NCBI GenBank assembly: GCA_905478775.1
Contig: CAJQKB010000089.1
Span: forward strand, 1-56,639
Direction: 5' to 3'
Origin: an uncultured Opitutales bacterium
GTDB lineage: Bacteria > Verrucomicrobiota > Verrucomicrobiia > Opitutales > Seribacteraceae
Length of the DNA stretch: 56,639 nt
The notes under the pieces are model-generated. The model was not told where the DNA came from, did not search any database, and worked only from the letters and a program-made list of their open reading frames with translations. A program made the translations under genes and the position numbers. Positions 18,732 to 28,008 of this stretch are shown one piece after another (positions within the stretch are counted from its first letter, which is position 1; each line of letters opens with the position of its first letter).

Positions 18732-20303
18732 ATGTCGGATAAACGAATTATGGACGAAGATTTTTATTTAAAGGCTGACGATTTTTTCACCAAAAGTATT
18801 CCTAGCGGTCTCACCTTTGATGACTTGTCTTTGGCAACACACTATTCTGAAGTTATCCCACGAGATGTACGAATTGAAACTAACATCTCGGACTCAATTA
18901 AATTGAGCATTCCAATTCTGTCATCCGATATGGATACAGTTACGGAATCTGATATGGCAATTGCGATGGCATTGTGTGGCGGAATTGGGCTAATTCATTA
19001 TAATATGTCCACTCGCAATCAAGTAAAAGAAGTGGCTCGAGTGAAGTATCATGTGCATGGATTAATTCAAGACCCAATTACTATCACTGCAGATAAGTTA
19101 GTGGGAGATGTATTGGAACTTATTGAAGAAAAAAACTTTCAGTTTCGAACATTTCCAATAGTGGACGATCAGGAAAAATTACTTGGTCTTTTACCAGGCA
19201 GGGTTGTAAAAAAGCGCTACAAGAACAGTAAAGTTACAGATGGAATGCTTGCCCGTAATGAAGTCTACACGATTCGGGAAAATGAAGTGGGAAAAGACCC
19301 GATAACAACGGCTGACAAATTTTTCAGCAAACATATGGGTATTCATAAACTTTTAGTTGTGGATAAAGATGATCGCTTAAGGGGGCTATACACATTGAGT
19401 GATATCGAGAGAATAATGGAAGAAAACAGAGATCATTTAAAACCAGCAAGGGATTCAAAATTTCGCCTACTGTGCGGTGCTGCTGTATCCACTCCGCGCA
19501 AAGTTGATGGTCAACTAGACAAAAAATCTCTGGAAGAACATATTTCCGAAATGGTCGATCAGGGACTCGATACGGTTGCTGTGTCAACAGCACATGGACA
19601 CACCAAAAGCGTTGGAGAAGCAACTCGCTTTATCCGAAATGCATTCCCTGACCTTACTATTATTGCAGGTAATGTAACCTCCGGTGAAGGAGTAGAATTC
19701 CTTGCGGATGCAGGAGCAAATGCAATTAAGGTAGGACAAGGTCCAGGTTCCATTTGTACTACTCGAGTCGTAGCAGGAGTAGGAATCCCCCAAATGACTG
19801 CTCTATATACCGCACTACAAGGTGCAAAAAAGAAAGGTGTTTCAATTATTGCAGATGGAGGAATTTCAAAATCAGGCGATATCGTAAAAGCATTAACCCT
19901 TTCAAATGCAGTAATTTGCGGCGGTCTGCTAGCAGGTTGCCGTGAAGCACCGGGAAGAATAATCGAAATTGAAGGCAAATATTATAAGCAATATCGGGGA
20001 ATGGGCAGTCTTGAAGCAATGAAAGAAGGTTCTGCCTCCAGATACGGTCATACAAAAGATGATCTCGCGTCAAAAAGTACACCCGAGGGTGTTGAAGCAC
20101 TTAAAGAAGTAGCAGGTTCCGTTAAAGAAACCCTTGAAAACTTGACCGGCGGAATTCGGGCGGGACTCGGTTATCTTGGGGCAGAATGTTTGGATGAACT
20201 GAAAGAAAGAGCGAGATACATCCAAGTAAGCCCTGCAGGACAACGTGAATCTGGGACTCACGATGTGATCGAAGTGAAAAGAAGCGATTTCACACGATCC
20301 TAA
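18732..20303 (+). CDS. guaB: IMP dehydrogenase
   Basis: Catalyses the NAD-dependent oxidation of IMP to XMP, the first step from IMP toward GMP. The 523-residue chain has the N-terminal barrel half ([29 protein letters not shown]), a CBS pair inserted at about residues 115-230 ([45 protein letters not shown]), and the catalytic half with the loop [11 protein letters not shown] containing Cys342. The IMP-binding [16 protein letters not shown] and the flap [15 protein letters not shown] follow. It is slightly longer than the roughly 490-residue norm because of N- and C-terminal extensions. The adenylosuccinate synthetase gene follows after 18 bp, so both branches from IMP are encoded together. 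Confidence 0.97.
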   Translation: MSDKRIMDEDFYLKADDFFTKSIPSGLTFDDLSLATHYSEVIPRDVRIETNISDSIKLSIPILSSDMDTVTESDMAIAMALCGGIGLIHYNMSTRNQVKEVARVKYHVHGLIQDPITITADKLVGDVLELIEEKNFQFRTFPIVDDQEKLLGLLPGRVVKKRYKNSKVTDGMLARNEVYTIRENEVGKDPITTADKFFSKHMGIHKLLVVDKDDRLRGLYTLSDIERIMEENRDHLKPARDSKFRLLCGAAVSTPRKVDGQLDKKSLEEHISEMVDQGLDTVAVSTAHGHTKSVGEATRFIRNAFPDLTIIAGNVTSGEGVEFLADAGANAIKVGQGPGSICTTRVVAGVGIPQMTALYTALQGAKKKGVSIIADGGISKSGDIVKALTLSNAVICGGLLAGCREAPGRIIEIEGKYYKQYRGMGSLEAMKEGSASRYGHTKDDLASKSTPEGVEALKEVAGSVKETLENLTGGIRAGLGYLGAECLDELKERARYIQVSPAGQRESGTHDVIEVKRSDFTRS

Positions 20304-20321
20304 ACCTATTTTAAATTTTTT

Positions 20322-21869
20322 ATGAATTTTTTAAATAAATCATGCCCCAACCTCTTTTCTGTTATTGGAATTAGTATGGGGGATGAAGGAAAAGGAAGAG
20401 TTGTACACGAAATTTTAGACCAAATTAAAATTCAGGACCGAAATCACCCAACCAGCGTGATTAAGGTTAATGGAGGAGCAAATGCAGGGCATACCGCAGC
20501 CGGCTTAAAATTAAATCTTCTTCCTTCAGGGGTGGGAAATCCAAATGTAGAAAACTTGATGATTGGAAGTGGAGTGGTTGCCGACCCACGTAAATTCTTA
20601 TGGGAAGCAGACCCCCTTGAATCCCGTGGAATTTCTGTTTTTAAGAGGTTACTTATTGACGAAAAAGTTCAGATGAGTGACTTGACTCATCGATTGCTCG
20701 ATTTGGCTTGGGAAAATTATAGGGTAAAGCAACTAGGTATGGAAAGCCGCGGTTCGACGGGTCGTGGAATTAGTCCTGCTTACTGTGATGAAACCGGTCA
20801 ATGGCAAATTTTTTATCAACAATTCTTAGAAGAAAGGACTCATTTTAGATTAGCGCTCAAAGGTAGAATTCAAAGGGCAATGGATACGATACGATCAGTT
20901 TGCAAGGTGAGCGAAGAGGATTGGTTGGGATTCTTTTCAATTCTGTCCACTGCAGAAAGTCGTGCCAACAAACAAGCCATTGAAGAAGGCATTTTCAATC
21001 AAGATGAATTTGATTTCCAGCGTTTTATGGGAAAAGATCCCTTTACATTAAACTTTGACCTAATCGAAGAAACTTATTGGAACGCGGGTCAAAGACTGGT
21101 GAGTTGTATTGGGGATGTAAGGAATAAATTTTTGCAAAATACAACTGCTTCAAAATCAATTGTCGCAGAGTTTGGTCAGGCCTATTGGTTAGACAAAAGA
21201 CACGGATTTACTCCGAATGTAACCGCCTCTCACACCACGACTTCAGAATTGTTTGTATCGGGAGGGTTTCCTGTTCAAGCAGTTTCCACGATTGGATGTT
21301 GCAAAGCATACGACACCAAGGTGGGGACCCATCATTTTCTGTCCAAGATTGATCATGAAGTACATCCCTTAGGTCAAAAGTTAGCTAAAATGGAATTTGG
21401 CACCTCAACGGGAAGGCAAAGAATGGTCGGCTGGTTCGACGCAGTAGAAAAAGGAAATGCACTTCGATATTGTGGGTTTGATGAACTTGTCATTAATAAG
21501 TTGGATGCATTATCAATAGACAAAGAAATATTGGCAGAAATTAAGATATGCGTTGCGTACAAAAAAGCTAACGGTGAAGTAACAAAAGATGTTCCTAGGC
21601 AAGAAGGCATGCGTAAACAATTAACTCCGGTTTACGAGTCCCTGCCCAGTTGGTCAGAAGATTTAAGCAAGATTCGCTCTTTCAACGAATTTCCAGAGGA
21701 AGCAAAGAATTATGTGAAGCGAATGATATCGAGTATAATCGAATCTGCATACCCTCAAGGATTTGAGCATATAGAATTACCGAAAGTTCGATTTCTGGGT
21801 GTTGGACCAAATCCAGGTCAAATTATTTCAGACATACCTCCTACTAAGGAATTAATTAAAATTAATTAG
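20322..21869 (+). CDS. purA: Divergent adenylosuccinate synthetase
   Basis: Expected to join IMP and aspartate using GTP, the first step from IMP to AMP. At 515 residues it is longer than the usual 430 or so. Catalytic Asp21 is in GDEGKGR and His57 in NGGANAGHT. The IMP loop reads GSTGRGISPAY instead of GTTGRGIGPAY. The normally strict EGAQG motif is EFGQAYWLD, and HGTYPYVTSSN is HGFTPNVTASH. The aspartate loop STGRQRMVGW keeps both key Arg, and NKLDAL replaces TKLDVL. About 45 extra, mostly helical residues lie between GISPAY and EFGQ. Key residues survive, so it is probably active. The guaB neighbour supports a purine role. Catalytic Asp is kept, which argues against the phage PurZ enzyme. 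Confidence 0.85.
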   Translation: MNFLNKSCPNLFSVIGISMGDEGKGRVVHEILDQIKIQDRNHPTSVIKVNGGANAGHTAAGLKLNLLPSGVGNPNVENLMIGSGVVADPRKFLWEADPLESRGISVFKRLLIDEKVQMSDLTHRLLDLAWENYRVKQLGMESRGSTGRGISPAYCDETGQWQIFYQQFLEERTHFRLALKGRIQRAMDTIRSVCKVSEEDWLGFFSILSTAESRANKQAIEEGIFNQDEFDFQRFMGKDPFTLNFDLIEETYWNAGQRLVSCIGDVRNKFLQNTTASKSIVAEFGQAYWLDKRHGFTPNVTASHTTTSELFVSGGFPVQAVSTIGCCKAYDTKVGTHHFLSKIDHEVHPLGQKLAKMEFGTSTGRQRMVGWFDAVEKGNALRYCGFDELVINKLDALSIDKEILAEIKICVAYKKANGEVTKDVPRQEGMRKQLTPVYESLPSWSEDLSKIRSFNEFPEEAKNYVKRMISSIIESAYPQGFEHIELPKVRFLGVGPNPGQIISDIPPTKELIKIN

Positions 21870-21874
21870 GTTAA

Positions 21875-22777
21875 GTGAATTCCCCCCCCCCTGCATTAAG
21901 TAAATTTAAAAAAAGAGTATCATGGGAAGATATTGATAAGTCACATCTTTTGGCCCATTTGGAACTGTGCGTACAAGAAGATCTTTCAAACACAGGGGAT
22001 TTAACCAGCGATCGATGCCAAATAAGTGGAAATGGTGTAGCAGAACTAGTGACAAGAGAAGAAATGATCATATGTGGTTTAAGTCTGATACCAATTATAT
22101 TTCAGGTTTTTGAGGTAAATTCACTAGAGGTTGAAAATTTGGTAGATGAGGGAGTACTGACCCCCAACGGTACAACTATTGCAAAATTATCAGGGAAACA
22201 GTCCGATATTTTAAAAATAGAAAGAACGGTATTAAACTTTATACAGCGCCTTTCAGGTATTGCCACATCCAGCAGTTTGTATGCTGCCATACTATCAGAA
22301 GATGATGTTCACCTTTTAGACACAAGAAAAACTACTCCAGGAATCAGATCACTCGAAAAATTTGCATCTGCATGTGGCGGAAGTTACAATCACAGGATGG
22401 GTCTATTTGACCGTATATTAATTAAGGATAATCACCTAGCAGCATCAAACATTGTAACCGGTAATCAATTACATAATTTTTTGATTCAAATTAAGAAAAA
22501 ATCAACCAACGATATTGTACAAGTTGAAATAGATTCAATCGAGTATCTAGAAATCTCAATAAATGCAGGAGTGGATGCAATTTTATTGGACAATTTTAGT
22601 CCCGATGATGTTAAAAGAGCAGTTTTATTAAATAAAAACAGGGTGGTGATTGAAGCCAGTGGAGGAATTTCATTACAGTCATTAAAAAAATACGCTCGTG
22701 CACAACCTCATTTCGTTTCAACTGGAGCACCAATACATAGAAGTCGTTGGATGGATATTGGCTTAGATTGGAAATAA
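21875..22777 (+). CDS. nadC: Nicotinate-nucleotide pyrophosphorylase (NadC)
   Basis: Quinolinate phosphoribosyltransferase of NAD synthesis. The 300-residue protein shows the N-terminal ALSKF lead, EDLSNTGDLTSD, the ERTVLNFIQRLSGIAT motif, LLDTRKTTPGIRSLEKFA, the GGSYNHRMGLFDRILIKDNHL signature, VQVEIDSIEYL, and the C-terminal LLDNFSPDD and EASGGISLQSLKKYA. The start is a GTG five bases after the purA stop. Codons 3-6 consist of ten consecutive C (21882-21891), so slippage there would shift the frame. No alternative ATG/GTG/TTG start follows the tract before conserved sequence. nadA and nadB are not in the window. Confidence 0.95.
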   Translation: MNSPPPALSKFKKRVSWEDIDKSHLLAHLELCVQEDLSNTGDLTSDRCQISGNGVAELVTREEMIICGLSLIPIIFQVFEVNSLEVENLVDEGVLTPNGTTIAKLSGKQSDILKIERTVLNFIQRLSGIATSSSLYAAILSEDDVHLLDTRKTTPGIRSLEKFASACGGSYNHRMGLFDRILIKDNHLAASNIVTGNQLHNFLIQIKKKSTNDIVQVEIDSIEYLEISINAGVDAILLDNFSPDDVKRAVLLNKNRVVIEASGGISLQSLKKYARAQPHFVSTGAPIHRSRWMDIGLDWK

Positions 22778-22789
22778 CAAATTTTAAAT

Positions 22790-23845
22790 GTGACAAAATA
22801 TCCCCCAGGTAAAAGAAAAGCTACCGACGTACCAATTACTACAAGGAATAACTCTAAAGAAAATCCTAGTAGCTTACTCTTGAGGATACTGTTAAAAGGC
22901 TCTCCCTATTATGTCTCGGGCAGTATCATTGCTGAAAAACTAAAGATGTCCAGAGTGGGAGTGTGGGCAAGAATAGCGAAACTAAGAAAAGCGGGACTTA
23001 CAATAGAGGCATCTCAGAATCGTGGTTATCGAATAGCAGCGGAACCAGATATATTTAATCAACATCTCATGGAGGCTTGGTTACATGAAATTAAAATAAA
23101 GTGTAAGGTCTTTGTATCACAAAGGATTGATAGTACGAATTCAGAGGCAGAAAGACATTTAACCAATCAAGCAAAAGCACCGTTTGCAGTTGTCTCAAAC
23201 GAACAACATGCTGGACGTGGCAGATTAGGACGTACTTGGTACAGTCCAAAGACTGGAAACATAAATCTGACGATCGCTTTTCGTCCAAAAATCAGGGTAA
23301 TTAAACTTAAGATTTTCACCTTATGGCAAGGGATTGCAATTGTAGAACTGCTCCGCAAAAAAACAGGGAATAATAGTATATCAATCAAATGGCCAAATGA
23401 TATCGTATTAAATGGGAAAAAAATTGCTGGTATGCTAACTGAAGCTTCGATAGATAGCGAACATGTGAGATCAATGGTTTCTGGCATTGGAGTGAATGTA
23501 AACTCACTTGCCACAAAGTTTCCAAAAACAATAAATAAGCACTCGACTTCATTGCATGAAGTGACCGGGCATACATTGAGAATACATGAATTAACGGCTG
23601 AAATTATTAAGTGTATAATATTCAGTTATAAAGAATGTATTAAAGGTATTTCTGATGAAAAGCTTCATGAAAAATGGACAACAGTTGATGCTCTACATGG
23701 CAAAAAAATAAGTATTAAAACTGGAAAAGACAATATTTCAGGTAAGGCAGTAGGTATAGATGAAAATGGTGCCATTAAAGTAAAATCAAGGAATGGAAAA
23801 ACCGTCCATATAAACAGTGGAGAATTAACCGTAGAAAAATGGTAG
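22790..23845 (+). CDS. birA: Bifunctional biotin-[acetyl-CoA-carboxylase] ligase / biotin repressor BirA
   Basis: A 351-residue enzyme that makes biotinyl-AMP and attaches biotin to the AccB lysine. The N-terminal part (about 25-85) is a winged helix, SGSIIAEKLKMSRVGVWARIAKLRKAGL followed by the wing ASQNRGYRIA, so it is the DNA-binding type II BirA. The catalytic domain has STNSEAER, EQHAGRGRLGRTWYSP, WPNDIVLNGKKIAGML and GIGVNVN. The C-terminal SH3-like domain follows (HGKKISIKTGKDNISGKAVGID). A 25-residue basic extension precedes the winged helix. It starts at a GTG, and its end overlaps coaX by 7 bp. Its substrate AccB is encoded 8.6 kb downstream. Confidence 0.95.
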   Translation: MTKYPPGKRKATDVPITTRNNSKENPSSLLLRILLKGSPYYVSGSIIAEKLKMSRVGVWARIAKLRKAGLTIEASQNRGYRIAAEPDIFNQHLMEAWLHEIKIKCKVFVSQRIDSTNSEAERHLTNQAKAPFAVVSNEQHAGRGRLGRTWYSPKTGNINLTIAFRPKIRVIKLKIFTLWQGIAIVELLRKKTGNNSISIKWPNDIVLNGKKIAGMLTEASIDSEHVRSMVSGIGVNVNSLATKFPKTINKHSTSLHEVTGHTLRIHELTAEIIKCIIFSYKECIKGISDEKLHEKWTTVDALHGKKISIKTGKDNISGKAVGIDENGAIKVKSRNGKTVHINSGELTVEKW

Positions 23846-24606
23846 AATTAAACGCTAATATTTCCTGCATTGATATTGGAAATACTATTTGTCACCTCGG
23901 CAACTTTAAAGATGGGGAGCTCATAAACGAGCACTACATTAAAACAAAAGAGTTCATTACATATCCAATAAATCTAATTAAACACACCTCCCCGGATCAA
24001 AATGTAATATCGTACTGCTCAGTTGTTCCACAGGCAACGAAATCCCTAATAAAACACGCGAAAGATTATGATTTTAACTTATACAATTTAAATAATAATT
24101 CCGCGGGCAATTTCCCAATAAGCTACCCTAACCCAGAACAAATCGGGCAAGACAGGATAGCGAATTCAATAGCTGTTTTTTATACAAAAGACCTTCCATG
24201 TATTGTAATTGATGTTGGTACCGCAACAACCTTTGATATTATTACTAAACCAGGCGGCTATGAGGGAGGAGTTATCACACCTGGCCCTCAAGGATTCTTA
24301 GACTTTTTACATCAAAACACCTCCCTTTTACCTAAAGTGGTGATTAGCTCTCGCCTGCCGACCAATTCCATTGGAAGGGAAACGCAAGAGGCAATGCTCA
24401 TTGGAGTCGCAAAGGGATACCCTTCAATGGTAGAAGGTATCTTGAATTCGATCACCTCAGAGATCGATAAAAATTACCAAAAACGTCCAAACATAGTAAT
24501 CACAGGAGGTGGCAGAAAAAACATGATGATGAAAAATATTGTTGATTGCCCAGAGTTAACGATCCAAGGTTTAGCGATTGCCTACCAGCTTAACTACATT
24601 CTTTAA
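23839..24606 (+). CDS. coaX: Type III pantothenate kinase CoaX
   Basis: Phosphorylates pantothenate in the first step of coenzyme A synthesis. The 255-residue ASKHA-fold protein shows the phosphate 1 motif CIDIGNTI near residue 10, the PNPEQIGQDRIANSIA motif, the central CIVIDVGTATTFDII, GGVITPGPQGFLDFLH, and the C-terminal nucleotide-binding VITGGGRKN. It overlaps the end of birA by 7 bp, and the birA-coaX pairing is widespread in bacteria. The ABC ATPase gene begins 8 bp later, so transcription probably continues into the GldA/F/G-like cluster. Confidence 0.95.
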   Translation: MVELNANISCIDIGNTICHLGNFKDGELINEHYIKTKEFITYPINLIKHTSPDQNVISYCSVVPQATKSLIKHAKDYDFNLYNLNNNSAGNFPISYPNPEQIGQDRIANSIAVFYTKDLPCIVIDVGTATTFDIITKPGGYEGGVITPGPQGFLDFLHQNTSLLPKVVISSRLPTNSIGRETQEAMLIGVAKGYPSMVEGILNSITSEIDKNYQKRPNIVITGGGRKNMMMKNIVDCPELTIQGLAIAYQLNYIL

Positions 24607-24614
24607 AATTTCAC

Positions 24615-25622
24615 ATGAGTGTAGAAAATAAACCCTTACCAATCATTGAAGTGGTAAACCTCAAAAAAAGGTTTGGACGCATCCAGGCACTTAAGGGAAT
24701 TAGCTTCTCAATAGGGAAAGGTGAGATTGTAGGTTTCCTTGGTCCGAATGGTGCAGGGAAAAGCACAACGCTAAGAATTTTATCCGGATTAATACCTGCA
24801 GATTCTGGCGAGGCCAAAGTATGCGGTGTCGACCTTGCACAAGAAGAGGGCCTGGTAAGAAACCACATAGGCTACCTGCCAGAAAATAATCCATTACCGG
24901 AAGATTTACGGGTAATTGAATATCTTCGATTCAGGGCACTTCTTAAAGGATTGGAAGGAAGTCGCCTAAAAGAAAGAATTAAAGTAGTACTTGATATTTG
25001 CGACCTAGAAAGAAAAATCTCAGAAAGAAAAATTGGGAATTTATCAAAAGGATACAGACAGAGGGTAGGAATAGCTGATTCGCTATTAGCGGAACCAAGG
25101 CTTGTAATTCTTGATGAACCGACCATTGGACTAGACCCTCACCAATCGGCTGTAACTAGGAAAATGATGGAAAGACTTAGAGGAGAGGTATCATTTTTAT
25201 TATCAAGCCATATTTTGTCAGAAGTGGAAGCGTGCTGTGACCGAATGATAATTTTAAGTCATGGACAAATTGTTGCGGAAGGAACATTACATGATTTACA
25301 AAAACGATTTGTTAACAAAACCACATTTCAAATTGTCGCATCTAGCAATAAAATTGATATCCAAAAAAAAATTCGATTATTAGATCAAACATGCGAACTC
25401 CTGCAAGATGACCCCGTTGAAGTATCCGGCAAGAGAAGATATAATTTCTCGACTGATAAGGGAGAACATATTGCCGAAAAGATTGTTCGCACATTACTCG
25501 AAGAAAATGACATCCGAATTTCAGAATTTCAAATTAGAAGACCTGATCTTGAAACAATTTTTTTAAGAGCTACAAAAAAGAACTGGGAAGAACACGATTT
25601 TTTAAATCGTACTAAAATTTGA
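24615..25622 (+). CDS. ABC transporter ATP-binding protein, GldA-like
   Basis: A 335-residue cytoplasmic ATPase with Walker A GPNGAGKST (43-51), signature LSKGYRQRVG, Walker B LVILDEPTIGLDP and the H-loop SSHILSEVE. The C-terminal 100 residues form the additional domain seen in GldA/NatA/CcmA-type ATPases. The following permease, GldG-like and DUF4340 genes identify the cluster as the Gld-type ABC system. In Bacteroidota GldA-F-G is associated with gliding. In other phyla the same set is widespread, with no proven substrate. Its stop is immediately followed by the permease ATG. Confidence 0.92.
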   Translation: MSVENKPLPIIEVVNLKKRFGRIQALKGISFSIGKGEIVGFLGPNGAGKSTTLRILSGLIPADSGEAKVCGVDLAQEEGLVRNHIGYLPENNPLPEDLRVIEYLRFRALLKGLEGSRLKERIKVVLDICDLERKISERKIGNLSKGYRQRVGIADSLLAEPRLVILDEPTIGLDPHQSAVTRKMMERLRGEVSFLLSSHILSEVEACCDRMIILSHGQIVAEGTLHDLQKRFVNKTTFQIVASSNKIDIQKKIRLLDQTCELLQDDPVEVSGKRRYNFSTDKGEHIAEKIVRTLLEENDIRISEFQIRRPDLETIFLRATKKNWEEHDFLNRTKI

Positions 25623-26402
25623 ATGAAATCTTATTATATAATTTTAAGGTATGAACTTTTTTCATTATTTATTTCGCCATCCACTTATGTTGCTGCATTC
25701 TATTTCCTCTCTCTTTTAGCACTTGGGTTTCGATTTTTTATTGAGACTTTCTCGAACACGGACTGGTTACTACCGCCACTATCCTCATTAATTGTAGGAC
25801 TATTATTTGGGGCACCTGCACTAATACCATTCATAACAATGAGATGCTTTGCTGAAGAAAGGCGGTTAGGGACACTTGAGACCTTATTTTCTGCGCCGGT
25901 TAGTAACTGGATACTTGTAATCGGAAAATGGTCAGGATGTTTTGTCTTCTTTATAATTATATCTGCCCTCGCACTTTGCTTTCCGTTACTTCTACTTTTA
26001 ATGTTTCCGGAACAAGGCGGGAATTTAGGATTCAACGAAATTGAGAATTGGACAGGTAGTACATTATATTTATTAATTTTCGGTGGTACATTTACTGCGA
26101 TTGGAGTATTTTCAAGTTCAATAACAAAAAACCAAATGGTTGCCGGAATGCTTACCTTCACTTTACTTACAGCATATCTTTCTATCATGGTATTTTCCTT
26201 TGGTAATCAAACTTCTGATGCATACTTCACAAACTACCAAAAACTAACAGACGGACTTTTCGGCACCTATATCAATGGATTAGATAAATTCGGACAATTT
26301 TCGGTAGGTTTAATTGACCTATCTACAATATTGAACCAGGCAGCATTGACAATTTTCTTCCTTATATTATCAACTATTCAAATTGAAAGACTTAATAATT
26401 GA
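25623..26402 (+). CDS. ABC transporter permease, GldF-like
   Basis: A 259-residue ABC-2 family inner-membrane permease with about six hydrophobic helices. The N-terminal ILRYELFSLFISPSTYVAA and the early AEERRLGTLETLFSAPVSNW motif are typical of GldF-type permeases, where the latter is the coupling-helix region facing the ATPase. Two further helices precede the central GGTFTAIGVFSSSITKNQM motif. It starts directly at the stop of the ATPase gene and ends overlapping the TTG start of the next gene (TTGA), so the genes are translationally coupled. DNA becomes markedly AT-rich from here. Confidence 0.9.
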   Translation: MKSYYIILRYELFSLFISPSTYVAAFYFLSLLALGFRFFIETFSNTDWLLPPLSSLIVGLLFGAPALIPFITMRCFAEERRLGTLETLFSAPVSNWILVIGKWSGCFVFFIIISALALCFPLLLLLMFPEQGGNLGFNEIENWTGSTLYLLIFGGTFTAIGVFSSSITKNQMVAGMLTFTLLTAYLSIMVFSFGNQTSDAYFTNYQKLTDGLFGTYINGLDKFGQFSVGLIDLSTILNQAALTIFFLILSTIQIERLNN

Positions 26403-28006
26403 CTGATTTTAAACATGCAAAGCGAAATAGGAAGTGGGACACATCATTTACTATACTTTTATTAGTCCTATTATTATTATGTACTAATTTCTTAATTTCA
26501 AAGATTAATTATAGCATCGATTTAACAACAGAACAAAAATATTCATTATCTTTAGAAACAGTAAGTAGACTTAACAGGATTACTGAACCAATTGACATAA
26601 TAATAACAATACCGGAGAGCAATAATCTTCCAAAGGTCATACAAAAGCTACTTTTTGATCTAAATTTAATTTTAGAATCTTATCAAAAAGCAAGATCAAA
26701 CAAAATTAGAATTCATCGTATTAATATTGATTCAGCATTAACATCATCGAATCTAATTAATAAATTCAATCTCGTTGAAAGAAACGAAATTTGTGCTTAT
26801 TCAGAAACAGGTAAGAAAAAGCTTATCTTCAAATACAAGGAACCTGAAGGAATTAACATACTAGACAGAGAGAACATCTTTAGATCTAAAGATTCTCTCG
26901 CCCGGGAAAAAATATGGGAATCAGGGTTCTATGATACATGGACAGAAGGTGCAAATGGTATAATGGAACCAAGCGAGTTTTTAGGAGAAGAGGTAATCCT
27001 GAGATCCATATTAGAGATAACGGCAACAAGCAAGCAACAGCATGTAGCCTATTTTTCGAGGGGACATGGAGAAGGAAGTCCATCAGATATTAACCCGATA
27101 AAAGGATTCTCTGAATTAAGGTCTATTCTGGAAAACCAAAATATTAAAGTATCAACAATAGACATTTCAACCATTAGCCAAATGCCCAGTAATGCAAAAT
27201 TATTATTCATAACTGACCCGAGAGGTACCTTTCAAGACAAGGAAATCTCCGTCATTAGTGACTATATTAATCGTGAAAATGGAAACTTACTAATTGCCTT
27301 TGATCCATCTGAAGAAATTTCGACGATGGGCAAACCTGCGTTTGGATTTCGAACACTACTGAAACAATGGGGTATAAGATGCCATGATATGCTCATTCAT
27401 GATCCCATAAAAAATAATTTCGATGTTTTTACCGGAGATTATTCACTCAAAACATATTCGAGAGAAAAATCGCACAGAGTAGTTAATAAACTCAGAGATG
27501 GTGCGTACTCGGTTCAATCATCAAGACTTAGACCTGTTGAGAAAATAACTTCTGAAATTAAAGATTTGATCACTTCTGAAATATTGTTTTCGAGAAGAAG
27601 TTCATGGGCTCTTTCCTCTTGGATTAACAGAACCATTCCGCCTATATTAAACGACTTGCTAGACTTGAAAGGACCGGTGCCAGTAATCGCTTTGTCCGAA
27701 ATTGATAAAGGCCAGAAAAATGATTTAAATTCGAGAAAAGGTAAAGTTGCTGTAATGGGTTCATCCTCAATCCTAACAAATAAAAGATTGAAGGAAAATA
27801 CTGGTAATAGATTCTTAACGAAGAATATTATTAATTGGATGATAGAAGAAAGAGCGATGCTAGATATCGAACCTAAATCAATAAGTACCTACAACATAAA
27901 CTTAAACGAAAGAGAATATGTAAACTTGCTTTACGCACTTTCGGTTATTCCGATCTCAACAGCATTAATAGGACTTTTTGTAGGTTGGTTACGCAAAGAA
28001 CTATAA
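26399..28006 (+). CDS. GldG-like ABC transporter-associated substrate-binding protein
   Basis: A 535-residue protein with an N-terminal membrane helix (SFTILLLVLLLLCTNFLIS), a large extracytoplasmic part with the ABC-transporter-auxiliary GldG/IFT52-like fold, and a C-terminal membrane helix followed by WLRKEL. Typical features are the YSLSLETVSRLNRITEPIDIIITI segment after the helix, VAYFSRGHGEGSP, LLFITDPRGTFQDKEISVISDYI and LLIAFDPSE in the middle, and KVAVMGSSSILTN near the end. It uses a TTG start overlapping the permease stop; no ATG gives the membrane helix. It is the third member of the Gld-type set. The ligand is unknown. Confidence 0.85.
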   Translation: MTDFKHAKRNRKWDTSFTILLLVLLLLCTNFLISKINYSIDLTTEQKYSLSLETVSRLNRITEPIDIIITIPESNNLPKVIQKLLFDLNLILESYQKARSNKIRIHRINIDSALTSSNLINKFNLVERNEICAYSETGKKKLIFKYKEPEGINILDRENIFRSKDSLAREKIWESGFYDTWTEGANGIMEPSEFLGEEVILRSILEITATSKQQHVAYFSRGHGEGSPSDINPIKGFSELRSILENQNIKVSTIDISTISQMPSNAKLLFITDPRGTFQDKEISVISDYINRENGNLLIAFDPSEEISTMGKPAFGFRTLLKQWGIRCHDMLIHDPIKNNFDVFTGDYSLKTYSREKSHRVVNKLRDGAYSVQSSRLRPVEKITSEIKDLITSEILFSRRSSWALSSWINRTIPPILNDLLDLKGPVPVIALSEIDKGQKNDLNSRKGKVAVMGSSSILTNKRLKENTGNRFLTKNIINWMIEERAMLDIEPKSISTYNINLNEREYVNLLYALSVIPISTALIGLFVGWLRKEL

Positions 28007-28008
28007 TT

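Noticed and set aside
20322-21869. PurZ (2-aminoadenylosuccinate synthetase of phage Z-DNA)
   Set aside because: The catalytic Asp in GDEGKG is retained, while PurZ replaces it with Ser or Thr. No phage genes lie nearby.
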